Assembly (NCBI RefSeq): GCF_014638275.1
Contig: NZ_BMFJ01000002.1
Location: 310,001-374,000, forward strand
From: Primorskyibacter flagellatus
Lineage (GTDB): Bacteria > Pseudomonadota > Alphaproteobacteria > Rhodobacterales > Rhodobacteraceae
Reading direction: 5' to 3'
DNA length: 64,000 nt
Positions within the stretch are counted from its first letter, which is position 1; each line of letters starts with the position of its first letter. This document shows positions 17,554 through 26,319 of the stretch, piece after piece. A program made the translations under genes and the position numbers. Below the pieces are notes generated by a model that did not search any database, was not told where the DNA came from, and worked only from the letters and a program-made list of their open reading frames with translations.

Positions 17554-20500
17554 CTACCATGTATCCACGAAACCGCGCATCCCCCTCTCGCGCGGACCGG
17601 TCGGGCGGGCCGCGTTAACCAGCCAGCGCCGGGTCTCGAGCGGGTCGATGACCGCGTCGATCTCGGTCGCGACGGCGTAGTTCACCGCTTTGCCCGTCTC
17701 GTAGAAGTTGGCGAGCAGCTTTTCGTAAAGCGCCTGCTTGCGGTCCGGATCGGTCTCCGCGTCCAGCTCCTTGCGGTAGCCAAGCCGCACCGCGCCTTCA
17801 AGCCCCATGCCGCCGAATTCCCCGGTCGGCCAGGCGACGGTGAGCGCCGCCTCCTTGAACCCGCCGGCGACCATGGCCATCGCACCAAGCCCGTAGCCCT
17901 TGCGCAGCACCACCGCATAGATCGGCACGGTGACAGAGGCGCCGGTGACGAACATCCGGCAGACATGACGCACCAGCGCGGTCTTCTCCGCCTCCGGCCC
18001 CACCATGAAGCCCGGCGTGTCGCAGAGCGATATGACAGGCAGGCCATGCGCGTTGCAAAGCTGCAGGAAACGCGACGCCTTGTCCGCCGCATCCGCGTCT
18101 ATGGCCCCGCCCAGATGCTTGGGGTTGTTCGCGATCAGGCCGTACGGCTTGCCTTCGATCCGGATCAGCGCCGTCACCATGCCGGGGCCCCAGCCCTGCC
18201 GCAGTTCCAGCACCGACCCCTCGTCGGCGAGGCCATGGATCACGTCGCGCACCTCGTAGACCCGAAGGCGGTTTTCCGGGATCGCCCGCCGCAACAGTCG
18301 CTGATCGGGCACGGTCCAGTCCTTCAGAGACCCTTGGAAATACGACAGATACTGCTTGGCGACGGCGCAGGCCTCCGCCTCGTCCTTCACACGAATGTCG
18401 ACGACACCGTTGGCCACCTGCACGTCGATCGGGCCGATATCCTCGGGCCGGTAGACGCCAAGCCCGCCGCCCTCGATCATCGCCGGACCAGCCATGCCGA
18501 TATTGCTGTCCTCCGTCGCGATGATGACATCGCAGCAACCGAGCAGGGCCGCGTTCCCGGCAAAACAGCGCCCGGCCACCACGCCGACCACGGGCACCCG
18601 GCCGGACAGCGCGGCAAAGGCGGAAAAGCTGTGTCCGTCCAGCCCCGAGACCGTCGCCCGGTCGGTATCCCCCGGCCGTCCGCCGCCGCCTTCGGCAAAG
18701 AAGATCAGCGGCAGGTTGTTGTCCCCGGCGAGGCTGAAGATCCGGTCCAGCTTGCGGTGATGCCGCTGCCCCTGCGTCCCCGCCAGCACGGTGTAGTCGC
18801 CAAGCGCAAAGGCGCTTCGGGCCCGGTCCTCGTCGAACAAGGCACCATTCACGCTGCCGGTCCCGGTCAGGATGCCGTCGCCCGAGGTGTTGCGCACAAG
18901 GTCCTCCAGGCTGCGGCGGCGGGACTGTGCGGCAATCGCCAGCTCGCCATAGGCATTGAACGTGCCCTCGTCGCAAAGATCGGCGAGGTTCTCCTGTGCC
19001 GTACGCTGGTTGCGGGCACGGCGCTTGGCCACGGCCTCCGGCCGGGCGGCGTCACGGCCAAGGGCGAGCCGGTCGATCAGTTCCTGCAGGTCCGGGCGGA
19101 TCGCGTCGAGATCGACCTCCGCCTCCGCCTCCGCTGCTGCATCCGGTCCGTCGCCGGGCTGGATCGACAGGATCGGCGCGTCCGGCATCAGCGTCTGACC
19201 CGGTTCTGCAAGCACCGCGCCGATGCGTCCCGAGGCCGGGGCTTCGATCGTATGCTCCATCTTCATGGCTTCGAGCAGGGCGATGACCTGCCCCTTGGCG
19301 ACCAGATCGCCCTCCGCCACCCGGATGTCCACCACCGTGGCCTGCATCGGCGCGGGCACCGGCGTCTCTCCGGCGGGGACCTTGGCGACCTGCGTCTCCT
19401 CGGCCGTTTCAGCCGCCGTCCCGAACCCTGCGCGCGGCATGGCTGTGGCGGCGGCCGCCAGCCCCTCTGCCTGCGCCTCGATGAACCGGGTGGTGACGGC
19501 ATAGTCGCCCATCTCCGCCCGGTCGAGCAGCGCGCGCAGCCACGGCAGGTTGGTGTCGAATCCGTCGATACGGAATTCGGCCAGCGCGCGCAGGCTGCGG
19601 GCCAGCGCCGCCGGATAGTCGTCCCCGCGTGCGATCACCTTCGCCAGCAGGGAGTCATAAGACGTCGAGGTCCGGTAGCCGGAATAGCCGAACCCGTCGA
19701 CCCGGATCCCCGGCCCGGCTGGCGGATCATAGGCGGCCAGCGTCCCGCCAGAGGGGCGGATGGATCCGTCCGCGCCGATCTTTTCCATGTTCACCCGCGA
19801 CTGGATCGCCGCCCCGCGCGGCGTGGCGGGCAGCGAAAGGTCGGCCAGCGCGGCGCCCTGCGCGATGCGCAGCTGAAGCGCCACGAGATCAATGTCGAAG
19901 ATCGCCTCCGTGATCGTGTGTTCGACCTGGATGCGGGGATTTGCCTCGATGAAAAAGACCTCGCCCGTCGCGGTGTCCATCAGGAATTCGAAGGTGCCGA
20001 GGCTGCGGTAATTGCCCGCCGCCGCCAGCGTCCGCGCATGGTCGTGCAGGCTCTGCCGGATGGCGTCGTCAAGGAAGGGGGCGGGGGCGATCTCGATCAC
20101 CTTCTGGTGGCGGCGCTGAAGCGTGCAGTCACGTTCGCCCAGCACGGCAATGCCGCCCTGCCCGTCGCCGAGGATCTGCACCTCGATATGCCGGGCGCTT
20201 TCGATAAAGCGTTCGACATAGACGTCGCCGTTGCCGAACGCCGCCTCCGCCTCGCGCCGGGCGGCGGCGACGGCGGTCTCCGCCTCCTCCGCGCTGCGCA
20301 CCACGCGCATGCCGCGCCCGCCGCCGCCGGCGACCGCCTTGACGATCATCGCCGCGCCAGCTGGCAGGTCAGCGAAAAAGGCCGCCGCAGCCGCACCGTC
20401 CACCGGATCGGGCGTGCCCGGCACCACCGGCACGTTGCACTCCTGCGCCAGCTTGCGCGCCGCGACCTTGTCCCCGTACAGCGACAGAGACGCCGGCGTC

Positions 20501-20814
20501 GGCCCGACAAAGACCATGCCCGCCGCCTCGACCGCCTCTGCGAACCCCGCGTTCTCGCTCAGGAACCCGTAGCCCGGATGCACCGCATCGGCCCCGGCGC
20601 GGCGGGCGGCGGCAACCACCTCCTCCACGTCGAGATAGGCGCGCGCCCCGTGACCCGGCAGCTGTTCGGCCGCGTCGGCGCGCAGCACGTGCAGGGACAG
20701 CGCGTCATCGGCAGGATGCACGGCGACGGTCCGCACACCCGCATCGGCAGCGGTGCGGGCAATGCGCAGGGCGATCTCGCCCCGGTTGGCGATAAGCAGG
20801 GTCTTGAGGGTCAC
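17554..20814 (-). CDS. Single-chain biotin-dependent acyl-CoA carboxylase (BC-BCCP-CT fusion)
   Basis: A 1086-residue fusion. Residues 1-450 are a biotin carboxylase: ANRGEIALRI, VKAVAGGGGRGMR (ATP-grasp Gly loop), HIEVQILGDG, ERDCTLQRRHQKVIEIAPA and EANPRIQVEHTITE. Residues 485-553 are a biotin carrier domain with EAMKMEHT and biotinyl Lys518. From about 575 to the end is a carboxyltransferase with both crotonase-like halves. This layout matches the single-chain long-chain acyl-CoA carboxylase type, not ordinary two-subunit propionyl-CoA carboxylase. It would carboxylate an acyl-CoA made by the two ligases encoded just upstream, to which it is coupled by a 4-base overlap. The substrate cannot be deduced. 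Confidence 0.93.
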   Translation of the reverse strand: MTLKTLLIANRGEIALRIARTAADAGVRTVAVHPADDALSLHVLRADAAEQLPGHGARAYLDVEEVVAAARRAGADAVHPGYGFLSENAGFAEAVEAAGMVFVGPTPASLSLYGDKVAARKLAQECNVPVVPGTPDPVDGAAAAAFFADLPAGAAMIVKAVAGGGGRGMRVVRSAEEAETAVAAARREAEAAFGNGDVYVERFIESARHIEVQILGDGQGGIAVLGERDCTLQRRHQKVIEIAPAPFLDDAIRQSLHDHARTLAAAGNYRSLGTFEFLMDTATGEVFFIEANPRIQVEHTITEAIFDIDLVALQLRIAQGAALADLSLPATPRGAAIQSRVNMEKIGADGSIRPSGGTLAAYDPPAGPGIRVDGFGYSGYRTSTSYDSLLAKVIARGDDYPAALARSLRALAEFRIDGFDTNLPWLRALLDRAEMGDYAVTTRFIEAQAEGLAAAATAMPRAGFGTAAETAEETQVAKVPAGETPVPAPMQATVVDIRVAEGDLVAKGQVIALLEAMKMEHTIEAPASGRIGAVLAEPGQTLMPDAPILSIQPGDGPDAAAEAEAEVDLDAIRPDLQELIDRLALGRDAARPEAVAKRRARNQRTAQENLADLCDEGTFNAYGELAIAAQSRRRSLEDLVRNTSGDGILTGTGSVNGALFDEDRARSAFALGDYTVLAGTQGQRHHRKLDRIFSLAGDNNLPLIFFAEGGGGRPGDTDRATVSGLDGHSFSAFAALSGRVPVVGVVAGRCFAGNAALLGCCDVIIATEDSNIGMAGPAMIEGGGLGVYRPEDIGPIDVQVANGVVDIRVKDEAEACAVAKQYLSYFQGSLKDWTVPDQRLLRRAIPENRLRVYEVRDVIHGLADEGSVLELRQGWGPGMVTALIRIEGKPYGLIANNPKHLGGAIDADAADKASRFLQLCNAHGLPVISLCDTPGFMVGPEAEKTALVRHVCRMFVTGASVTVPIYAVVLRKGYGLGAMAMVAGGFKEAALTVAWPTGEFGGMGLEGAVRLGYRKELDAETDPDRKQALYEKLLANFYETGKAVNYAVATEIDAVIDPLETRRWLVNAARPTGPRERGMRGFVDTW

Positions 20815-22517
20815 GCGATCTGTTCCTTGTCTTCCACCCAGGTCTGAAGCTCGGCCTTGCGCACCTTGCCGGTGGCGGTCATCGGCAGCGCCTCGACCAG
20901 CCGTATTTCGGGTATCTTGTATTTCGAGAGTTTTTCGGAAAGCCAGAGCGTCAGCGCCTCGGCCGTCAGGGCCGGATCGGCGGGCTGCACGAAGGCGACG
21001 GGGATCTGCCCCGCATGCGCATCGGCCCGCCCGACGACCCCCGACCCCTGGACGCCGGGATGCTTGCCCAGCACGGCCTCGACCTCTGCCGGGAAGACGG
21101 ACATGCCGCGCACCTTCAGCATCTCCTTCCGGCGGCCGAGGTAATGAAGATACCCCATCTCGTCCAGCACGCCGATGTCGCCGGTATGGAGGAAGCCGTC
21201 GCGGATCGCCTCCTTCGTGGCCGCCTCGCGCCGCCAGTAGCCCTTGAGCATCGCGGGCGTGCGCACGGTGATCTCCCCCTCCTCACCCAGGGGCACGATG
21301 GCCCCGGTGTCGAAATCGCGGATGACGAATTCGGTCTGCGGCACCGGCAAGCCGACAAAGACGGGCTGCTGTTTCAGATCGAAATCGTCGTCCTGCATCG
21401 CGGTGGTGAAGGTGTTTGAGGTGTGTGTTTCCGTCATGCCCCAGGCAGCTTCGGCCAGCACGGTGCCGGTCAGGTCGAACCAGCGTTTGCGGATGTCGGT
21501 ATCCAGCTTCTTCACGAAGCTCACCACCCGCACACGGGCCAGCGAGGACAGGTCGTAATCCCCGAAATCGGGACGGTTCATCAGTTCGACCGCGCCATCC
21601 ACGATCAGCGCCGTTGTCGTCACGCGATACCGCTCGATCGCCTGCAGCACGCCAAGCGGATCCCATCTTGTCAGCAACACCAGCGGTTCGCCGTTCATCG
21701 GCGGCATGACCAAAGCGGTGTTCTCTCCGGCGATCCAGAATTCAGGGAAGAAGGACAGGGAGACGCCCTTCGCCCGGTTGGTCGTGACCGACCAGTTCGC
21801 CGCGCCGGTGAACACCATGTCGCGCTGCGTGTGGATGCAGCCCTTGGGCATGCCCGTTGTGCCGCCCGTGTAGTTCAGCGCCGCCGGGCTGTCGAGGTCA
21901 CCGTGGTCCACCGGATCGGCGGGAAACGCCGCCAGCGCAGGCAGGAAGGCCGTGGTGCCGGGACAGGGTTTCGGCGCGGTCGCCACCATCGCCGGCAGGT
22001 TGAAGGCGGGCTCGGCCGGCAGCATCTCGGCCAGCGCGGTCGAAAAGATTTCCTCGACCTTCGTACCCGGGGTCGCCGCCTGCGCCACCGGCAGCAGCGT
22101 GTCGACCAGCAGCAGGGCGCGGGCGTCGGTGTCGTTCAGCACATAGGCGAGTTCGTCCGGCGTCGACAAAGGCGACACCGGCACATGCACCGCCCCCGCC
22201 TTGAGGATGCCGTAGAAGGCGATGTGGAACTGCGGGCAGTTCGGCATGAACACCGCCACACGGTCCCCCCTTGCCAACCCGCGTGCCGCCAGCAGATGCG
22301 CGAACCGGTTGGACTGCGCGTCAAGGTCTGCCCAGGTCAGTTCTGTCCCGTAGTAGATCACCGCCGGCGCGTCCGGCGTGGTCCTGGCCCAGTGCGTGAC
22401 ATGGGCGGTGAGGGGGATTTCGCCCAGGGGAAAGCTCACCTCGCGGGACAGGTGCGCGGGCCAGACCTTTGCCTGGCGCGCGGCGACATCGGCCAGATAG
22501 GCGCTCGGATCGCTCAT
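20811..22517 (-). CDS. AMP-forming acyl-CoA synthetase
   Basis: A 568-residue member of the ANL superfamily. Motifs are LNYTGGTTGMPKG (P-loop), AAWGMTETHT, DGFLHTGDIG (ATP-ribose Asp), GRRKEMLKVRGMSVFPAEVE (hinge) and the catalytic Lys in PMTATGKVRKAEL near the C-terminus. It forms an acyl-adenylate and then an acyl-CoA from a free carboxylic acid in the cytoplasm. It overlaps both neighbours by 4 bases. Together with the ABC importer and carboxylases it points to activation of an imported acid; which chain length or ring type is unknown. Confidence 0.92.
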   Translation of the reverse strand: MSDPSAYLADVAARQAKVWPAHLSREVSFPLGEIPLTAHVTHWARTTPDAPAVIYYGTELTWADLDAQSNRFAHLLAARGLARGDRVAVFMPNCPQFHIAFYGILKAGAVHVPVSPLSTPDELAYVLNDTDARALLLVDTLLPVAQAATPGTKVEEIFSTALAEMLPAEPAFNLPAMVATAPKPCPGTTAFLPALAAFPADPVDHGDLDSPAALNYTGGTTGMPKGCIHTQRDMVFTGAANWSVTTNRAKGVSLSFFPEFWIAGENTALVMPPMNGEPLVLLTRWDPLGVLQAIERYRVTTTALIVDGAVELMNRPDFGDYDLSSLARVRVVSFVKKLDTDIRKRWFDLTGTVLAEAAWGMTETHTSNTFTTAMQDDDFDLKQQPVFVGLPVPQTEFVIRDFDTGAIVPLGEEGEITVRTPAMLKGYWRREAATKEAIRDGFLHTGDIGVLDEMGYLHYLGRRKEMLKVRGMSVFPAEVEAVLGKHPGVQGSGVVGRADAHAGQIPVAFVQPADPALTAEALTLWLSEKLSKYKIPEIRLVEALPMTATGKVRKAELQTWVEDKEQIA

Positions 22518-24187
22518 GACGCGGTCTCCTTGTTCTCGGCCGGGTCGGCCAGTTCGGCAAGCAGGCTGGCGCGCAGCTTGTATTTCTCGATCTTGTTGGT
22601 GGGGGTCACCGGAAGGGCGGTGATGAAACGGATGTGGCGCGGGCGCATGTAGGGCGGCATCTCTGCCGCGGCATGGGCGCGCACCGCGGCTTCGTCCGGT
22701 AGGGCACCGTCCTCGAGTTCGAGGAAGACGGCGATGTCGTCCTCCTCTCCCGCCTGCGCAGGCACCGGAATGGCGGCGGCGGCCCGCACGCCGGGATGGC
22801 GCAGCATGACGCTTTCCACCTCAAAGCTGGACACGTTCTCCCCCCGAACGCGGAAGAAGCCGCCCATGCGGTCCACGAAGACGTAGTTCGCGCTGTCGGG
22901 CAGCTGCCGCACCGCGTCGCCGGTATGGAACCAGCAGTTCTTCAGCACCTTGAGCGTCGCCTCGGGCTTGTTGATGTATTCCTGCAGGATCATCGCAGGA
23001 TAGCGCGGCCGGATGCACAGCTGCCCGACCTGCCCCGCCGCGACCGGCATGTCGTCCTCGTCCAGCGCAGCGACCTCCACCAGCCCCGAGGGCGCCCCCA
23101 TCATTCCTTTGGGCAGATCGGTCCGTCCGTCGAAGACCGGGCGCCCGATGGTGCGGGCGGTGGCGCGGTAACTCTCCGGCGACAGGCCTTTCCACAGGTC
23201 GGGCGGGGTGCCCTGCCCGTCCGGAAATTCGTCCAGCACGCCGCCGAAGATCGACCCGCTCTCCGTCTGCCCGAAACCGACGGTCATGAAGTCCACGCCG
23301 AAGCGGCGCGCGAATTCATGATGCCGCGTGGTGTAGGGCTGGATATGGACCTTGTTCAGCGTGTTCGGCCGGTCTCCGGACGCGGGCTGCGACAGGATAT
23401 GCGGGATCATCACGTCCAGGAGCGTCGCGCAGCTGGCGCCGACCGACCCGATCCGGTCCCAGAAGGTCGTGGCCGAGAACCTGTCCCAGATCCCGATCGA
23501 CGACCCGAGCCAGGCCGCCCGCGCAAGGATGCTGAACGCCCCGCCGACATGGTAAAGCGGCAGGTCGCAGTGAAACACATCCTCGCCGGTGTTCAGGATC
23601 CGCGCGTTGAAACAGTACTGGTTGATCCAGCGATGCCCCAGCTTGACCCCCTTCGCAGGCCCCGTGGTGCCTGAGGTGTAGATGATGGCCGCCGGATCGT
23701 CATGCGCCAGCGCCACCTGCGGCACCCCGGTCCCGTTTAGCGTTTCGACATCGCCGCCCAGTCCCGCCAGCACGAACTCCGGCAGCCCGTCGCGATGGTC
23801 CTGGACAAGCGCCACGCCCTCCGCATCCGCGATCAGCACCTTCGGCGCGGTGTCCCGGATCTGGTAACGCAGGAAGTCGCCGCGCAGGTTGTAGTTCACC
23901 GGGGCAAACACCGCCCCGCAGCGCCAGATCGCGAACATCGCCAGCGCCGAAACCAGCGCGTCCCGCGCATGCACCGACACGTGATCCCCCGGCCCGACAC
24001 CAAACGCGGCCAGACCCGCCGCCATCCGGTCCGTCCGCGCCCGGACGTCCGCATAGCTGAGCCGGGTGTCGCTGTCCCCGTGGTAGAGGAACAGCTTGTC
24101 CCCCTGCGCCGCGACGTGCCGGTCGAAGACGTCGCGCACGACGTCGCTACCTTCGGTCATGCGGGCGAACAGGTCAGCCGGCGTCAT
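22514..24187 (-). CDS. AMP-forming acyl-CoA synthetase, CaiC-like
   Basis: A 557-residue ANL enzyme distinct from the other ligase. Motifs are IIYTSGTTGPAKG, VGFGQTESG, CWFHTGDAV, VDRMGGFFRVRGENVSSFEVE and PVTPTNKIEKYKLR with the C-terminal Lys. The overall pattern resembles crotonobetaine/carnitine-CoA ligases and related short or branched acid ligases, but the substrate pocket cannot be read reliably. It overlaps the biotinyl carrier gene and the other ligase gene by 4 bases each. Two ligases in one operon suggest two acids or two steps. Confidence 0.9.
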   Translation of the reverse strand: MTPADLFARMTEGSDVVRDVFDRHVAAQGDKLFLYHGDSDTRLSYADVRARTDRMAAGLAAFGVGPGDHVSVHARDALVSALAMFAIWRCGAVFAPVNYNLRGDFLRYQIRDTAPKVLIADAEGVALVQDHRDGLPEFVLAGLGGDVETLNGTGVPQVALAHDDPAAIIYTSGTTGPAKGVKLGHRWINQYCFNARILNTGEDVFHCDLPLYHVGGAFSILARAAWLGSSIGIWDRFSATTFWDRIGSVGASCATLLDVMIPHILSQPASGDRPNTLNKVHIQPYTTRHHEFARRFGVDFMTVGFGQTESGSIFGGVLDEFPDGQGTPPDLWKGLSPESYRATARTIGRPVFDGRTDLPKGMMGAPSGLVEVAALDEDDMPVAAGQVGQLCIRPRYPAMILQEYINKPEATLKVLKNCWFHTGDAVRQLPDSANYVFVDRMGGFFRVRGENVSSFEVESVMLRHPGVRAAAAIPVPAQAGEEDDIAVFLELEDGALPDEAAVRAHAAAEMPPYMRPRHIRFITALPVTPTNKIEKYKLRASLLAELADPAENKETAS

Positions 24188-24411
24188 GATCCGGGCTCCA
24201 GTACCGCGACGACCTGATCCTCAGCGATCTCCTCGCCCTCACTCACCAGCAGCCGCAGCACCCGGCCCGCCACGTCGGACGCGACCGGGATCTCCATCTT
24301 CATCGCCTCCACGACAAGGATCGGCTCTCCTGCCGCCACCGCCTCGCCCTCGGCCTTCAGGATCTGCCAGACCCGCCCCGCGATATCGCTTCTGATTTCG
24401 GTCTCTGCCAT
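24184..24411 (-). CDS. Small biotinyl carrier protein (biotin/lipoyl domain)
   Basis: A free-standing 75-residue biotin attachment domain. ILVVEAMKMEIPV contains the modification site, Lys38, in the canonical A-M-K-M context, flanked by the two-fold symmetric beta strands IRSDIAGRVWQIL and VASDVAGRVLRLL. The start is ATG 24411; the much longer frame seen upstream is a shadow of the permease gene. It shares one base with the permease stop (TGATG) and overlaps the next ligase by 4 bases. It is a likely partner of the stand-alone carboxyltransferase encoded at the head of the operon; a separate biotin carboxylase gene is missing. Confidence 0.92.
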   Translation of the reverse strand: MAETEIRSDIAGRVWQILKAEGEAVAAGEPILVVEAMKMEIPVASDVAGRVLRLLVSEGEEIAEDQVVAVLEPGS

Positions 24412-25298
24412 CACGGTCTCCTCGAGGTGGGGTCCAGCGCCTCGCGCAGGGACTCGCCCACGGTGTTGAAGGCCAGCGCCGTGACGAGGATCGCGATCCC
24501 CGGCGCATACATCTGGGCCGGTGCGATCTGCGCATACAGGTAGGCCCGCGCGATCATCGACCCCCAGGATGCATCGGGCGGCTGCGTGCCGAGCCCGAGA
24601 AAGGACAGCGACGCCTCGGCCAGCAGCGCGACGGCCATCAGCAGGGTCATCTGTACCAGCACCGGCTGGATCGCGTTCGGCAGGATATGCCGCGTGAGGA
24701 TCGACCAGGTCGACGCGCCGAAACACCGTGCCGCGTCGACGTAAAGCTCCTGCTTCAGCACCAGCGCCCGCGCCCGCACCAGCCGCGCCAGCTGCGGCGC
24801 AAAGACGATTCCGACCGACAGCATGGCATTGGTCAGCCCGATCCCGAGAACCCCGGTCACCGCGATGGCCAGTACGATGGCCGGGAAGGACAGGAACGTG
24901 TCGATGATGCGGCTCACGACCTCGTCCACCCAGCCCCCGGCGTAGCCCGCGATAAGCCCGATCGGAATGCCAAGCAGCGAAGCCACGCCAACGGCGAGGA
25001 ACGCCGCGTAGACCGAGGCCCGCGCCCCGTAGATCAGCCGCGAGAACACGTCGCGGCCAAGGTCGTCGGTGCCAAGCAGATGCACTGCCGACGGCCCGTC
25101 GAGCATGGAGTTGTAGTCCTGCATCGTCGGATCGAACGGCGCGATCCACGGCGCGAAGATGGCACAGGCCACGATGACCGCCAGCGCGACCAGCGCCACG
25201 GCCGCGACCGGATCGTCGATCAGCCAGTGGCGGACCCGGGTGAGAAACCCGTCGCGGTCGATCTGGGCGACCGGGGGGGACTGCACGGCGTCGCTCAT
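24411..25298 (-). CDS. ABC transporter permease, DppC/OppC type
   Basis: A 295-residue inner-membrane protein with an N-terminal DPVAAVALVALAVIVACAIFAPW segment, the family element HLLGTDDLGRDVFSRLIYGAR and an EAA loop (DAARCFGASTWSILTRHILPN). It forms the importer channel with the DppB-type permease, to which its start is coupled by a 4-base overlap. The class moves peptides, nickel, glycosides and various organic acids, so the substrate is open; the operon suggests a carboxylic acid or a conjugate. Confidence 0.92.
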   Translation of the reverse strand: MSDAVQSPPVAQIDRDGFLTRVRHWLIDDPVAAVALVALAVIVACAIFAPWIAPFDPTMQDYNSMLDGPSAVHLLGTDDLGRDVFSRLIYGARASVYAAFLAVGVASLLGIPIGLIAGYAGGWVDEVVSRIIDTFLSFPAIVLAIAVTGVLGIGLTNAMLSVGIVFAPQLARLVRARALVLKQELYVDAARCFGASTWSILTRHILPNAIQPVLVQMTLLMAVALLAEASLSFLGLGTQPPDASWGSMIARAYLYAQIAPAQMYAPGIAILVTALAFNTVGESLREALDPTSRRP

Positions 25299-26254
25299 CG
25301 CTGGCTGATCCTCGGGTCGAGCACGGAGTAGAGCATGTCGGTGATCAGGTTCACGGTGATGACGGTCAGCACCATGACCAGCACCGCCCCCTGCACCACG
25401 GGGAAATCGCGCTGCAGCGTGGCGTTGACGATCGTGTTGCCCATGCCCGGCACGGCGAAGACGACCTCCACCACCACGGTGGCGGCGAGCGTCCGGTTCA
25501 CCAGAAGCGAGATCACCGTCAGCAGGTTGACCGAGACGTTCTTCAGCCCGTGCCGCCACAGGATCGACCGGAACGGCAGGCCCTTGGCGTGCAGCGTGCG
25601 GAAATGCTGCGACCCCAGCACCTCGACCAGCGAGGAGCGCAGCTGCCGCGACACCTCTGCCACTCCGGACGCGGCGAGCGCCACGGCGGGCAGGGTCGCA
25701 TACCAGATCGCACCGCTCAGGTCCTGCCACGGGGAGACGAAGCCGGTGGCGGGGAAAATCTGCCGGTTCAGCGCCAGCGCCACCACCAGGATCATCGCGA
25801 TCCAGAAGTTCGGCAGCGCCACCCCGACCGAGGATCCGACCATCACCAGCCGGTCCGCCAGCCCGCCCGACCGCGCCGCCGCCAGCAGGCCAAGCGGCAC
25901 CCCGATCACGATGGACAGCAAGATCGCGTAGCAGACGATGAACAGCGTGTTGGGAAAGACGCGGGCCAGCGTGGTCGTGACCTCCTCTCCCGACAGCAGC
26001 GATTCCGACAGGTCACCCTGCACCGCGTTCAGCGCCCATTGCCCGTATTGCACCAGCAGCGGCCGGTCGAGCCCGTTTATTCGCCGGATCTCCTCGATCC
26101 GCTCGGTCGTCGCGTTCTCGCCCGCCAGCGTGATCGCCACGTCCCCCGGCAACAGCTTGAGCAGCATGAAGACCGAAAAGGTGGCAAGCAGCAGCACCGG
26201 CACCGCCTGCACGATGCGCCGCCGCAGCATCCGTTTCTGTAGTGGGTTCAGCAT
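25295..26254 (-). CDS. ABC transporter permease, DppB/OppB type
   Basis: A 319-residue permease with the characteristic N-terminal helix (RRIVQAVPVLLLATFSVFMLLKLLPGD), the motif RINGLDRPLLVQYGQW, and an EAA loop around HFRTLHAKGLPFRSILWRHGLKN. It ends DMLYSVLDPRI as most DppB proteins do. It is preceded by a 65-base gap with a strong hairpin that separates it from the binding-protein gene. Confidence 0.93.
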   Translation of the reverse strand: MLNPLQKRMLRRRIVQAVPVLLLATFSVFMLLKLLPGDVAITLAGENATTERIEEIRRINGLDRPLLVQYGQWALNAVQGDLSESLLSGEEVTTTLARVFPNTLFIVCYAILLSIVIGVPLGLLAAARSGGLADRLVMVGSSVGVALPNFWIAMILVVALALNRQIFPATGFVSPWQDLSGAIWYATLPAVALAASGVAEVSRQLRSSLVEVLGSQHFRTLHAKGLPFRSILWRHGLKNVSVNLLTVISLLVNRTLAATVVVEVVFAVPGMGNTIVNATLQRDFPVVQGAVLVMVLTVITVNLITDMLYSVLDPRISQR

Positions 26255-26277
26255 GGCCCCTGCCTGGATGGTCGCAT

Positions 26278-26304
26278 GTCCGGGCGCATCGCCTGCGCCC
26301 GGAC
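26278..26304 (-). other. Intercistronic hairpin after the substrate-binding protein gene
   Basis: GTCCGGGCGCA and TGCGCCCGGAC form a perfect 11-bp stem with a 5-base loop, about 15 bases after the binding-protein stop. No U tract follows in the direction of transcription. Such hairpins commonly protect the 3' end of binding-protein mRNA and so raise its yield relative to the permeases. Confidence 0.65.
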
Positions 26305-26319
26305 CGTTTCAGACGATGC

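Noticed and set aside
17410..20847. An 1145-codon plus-strand open frame opposite the fused carboxylase
   Set aside because: Composition is Arg/His-rich without domains, and the minus-strand protein has all expected catalytic motifs.
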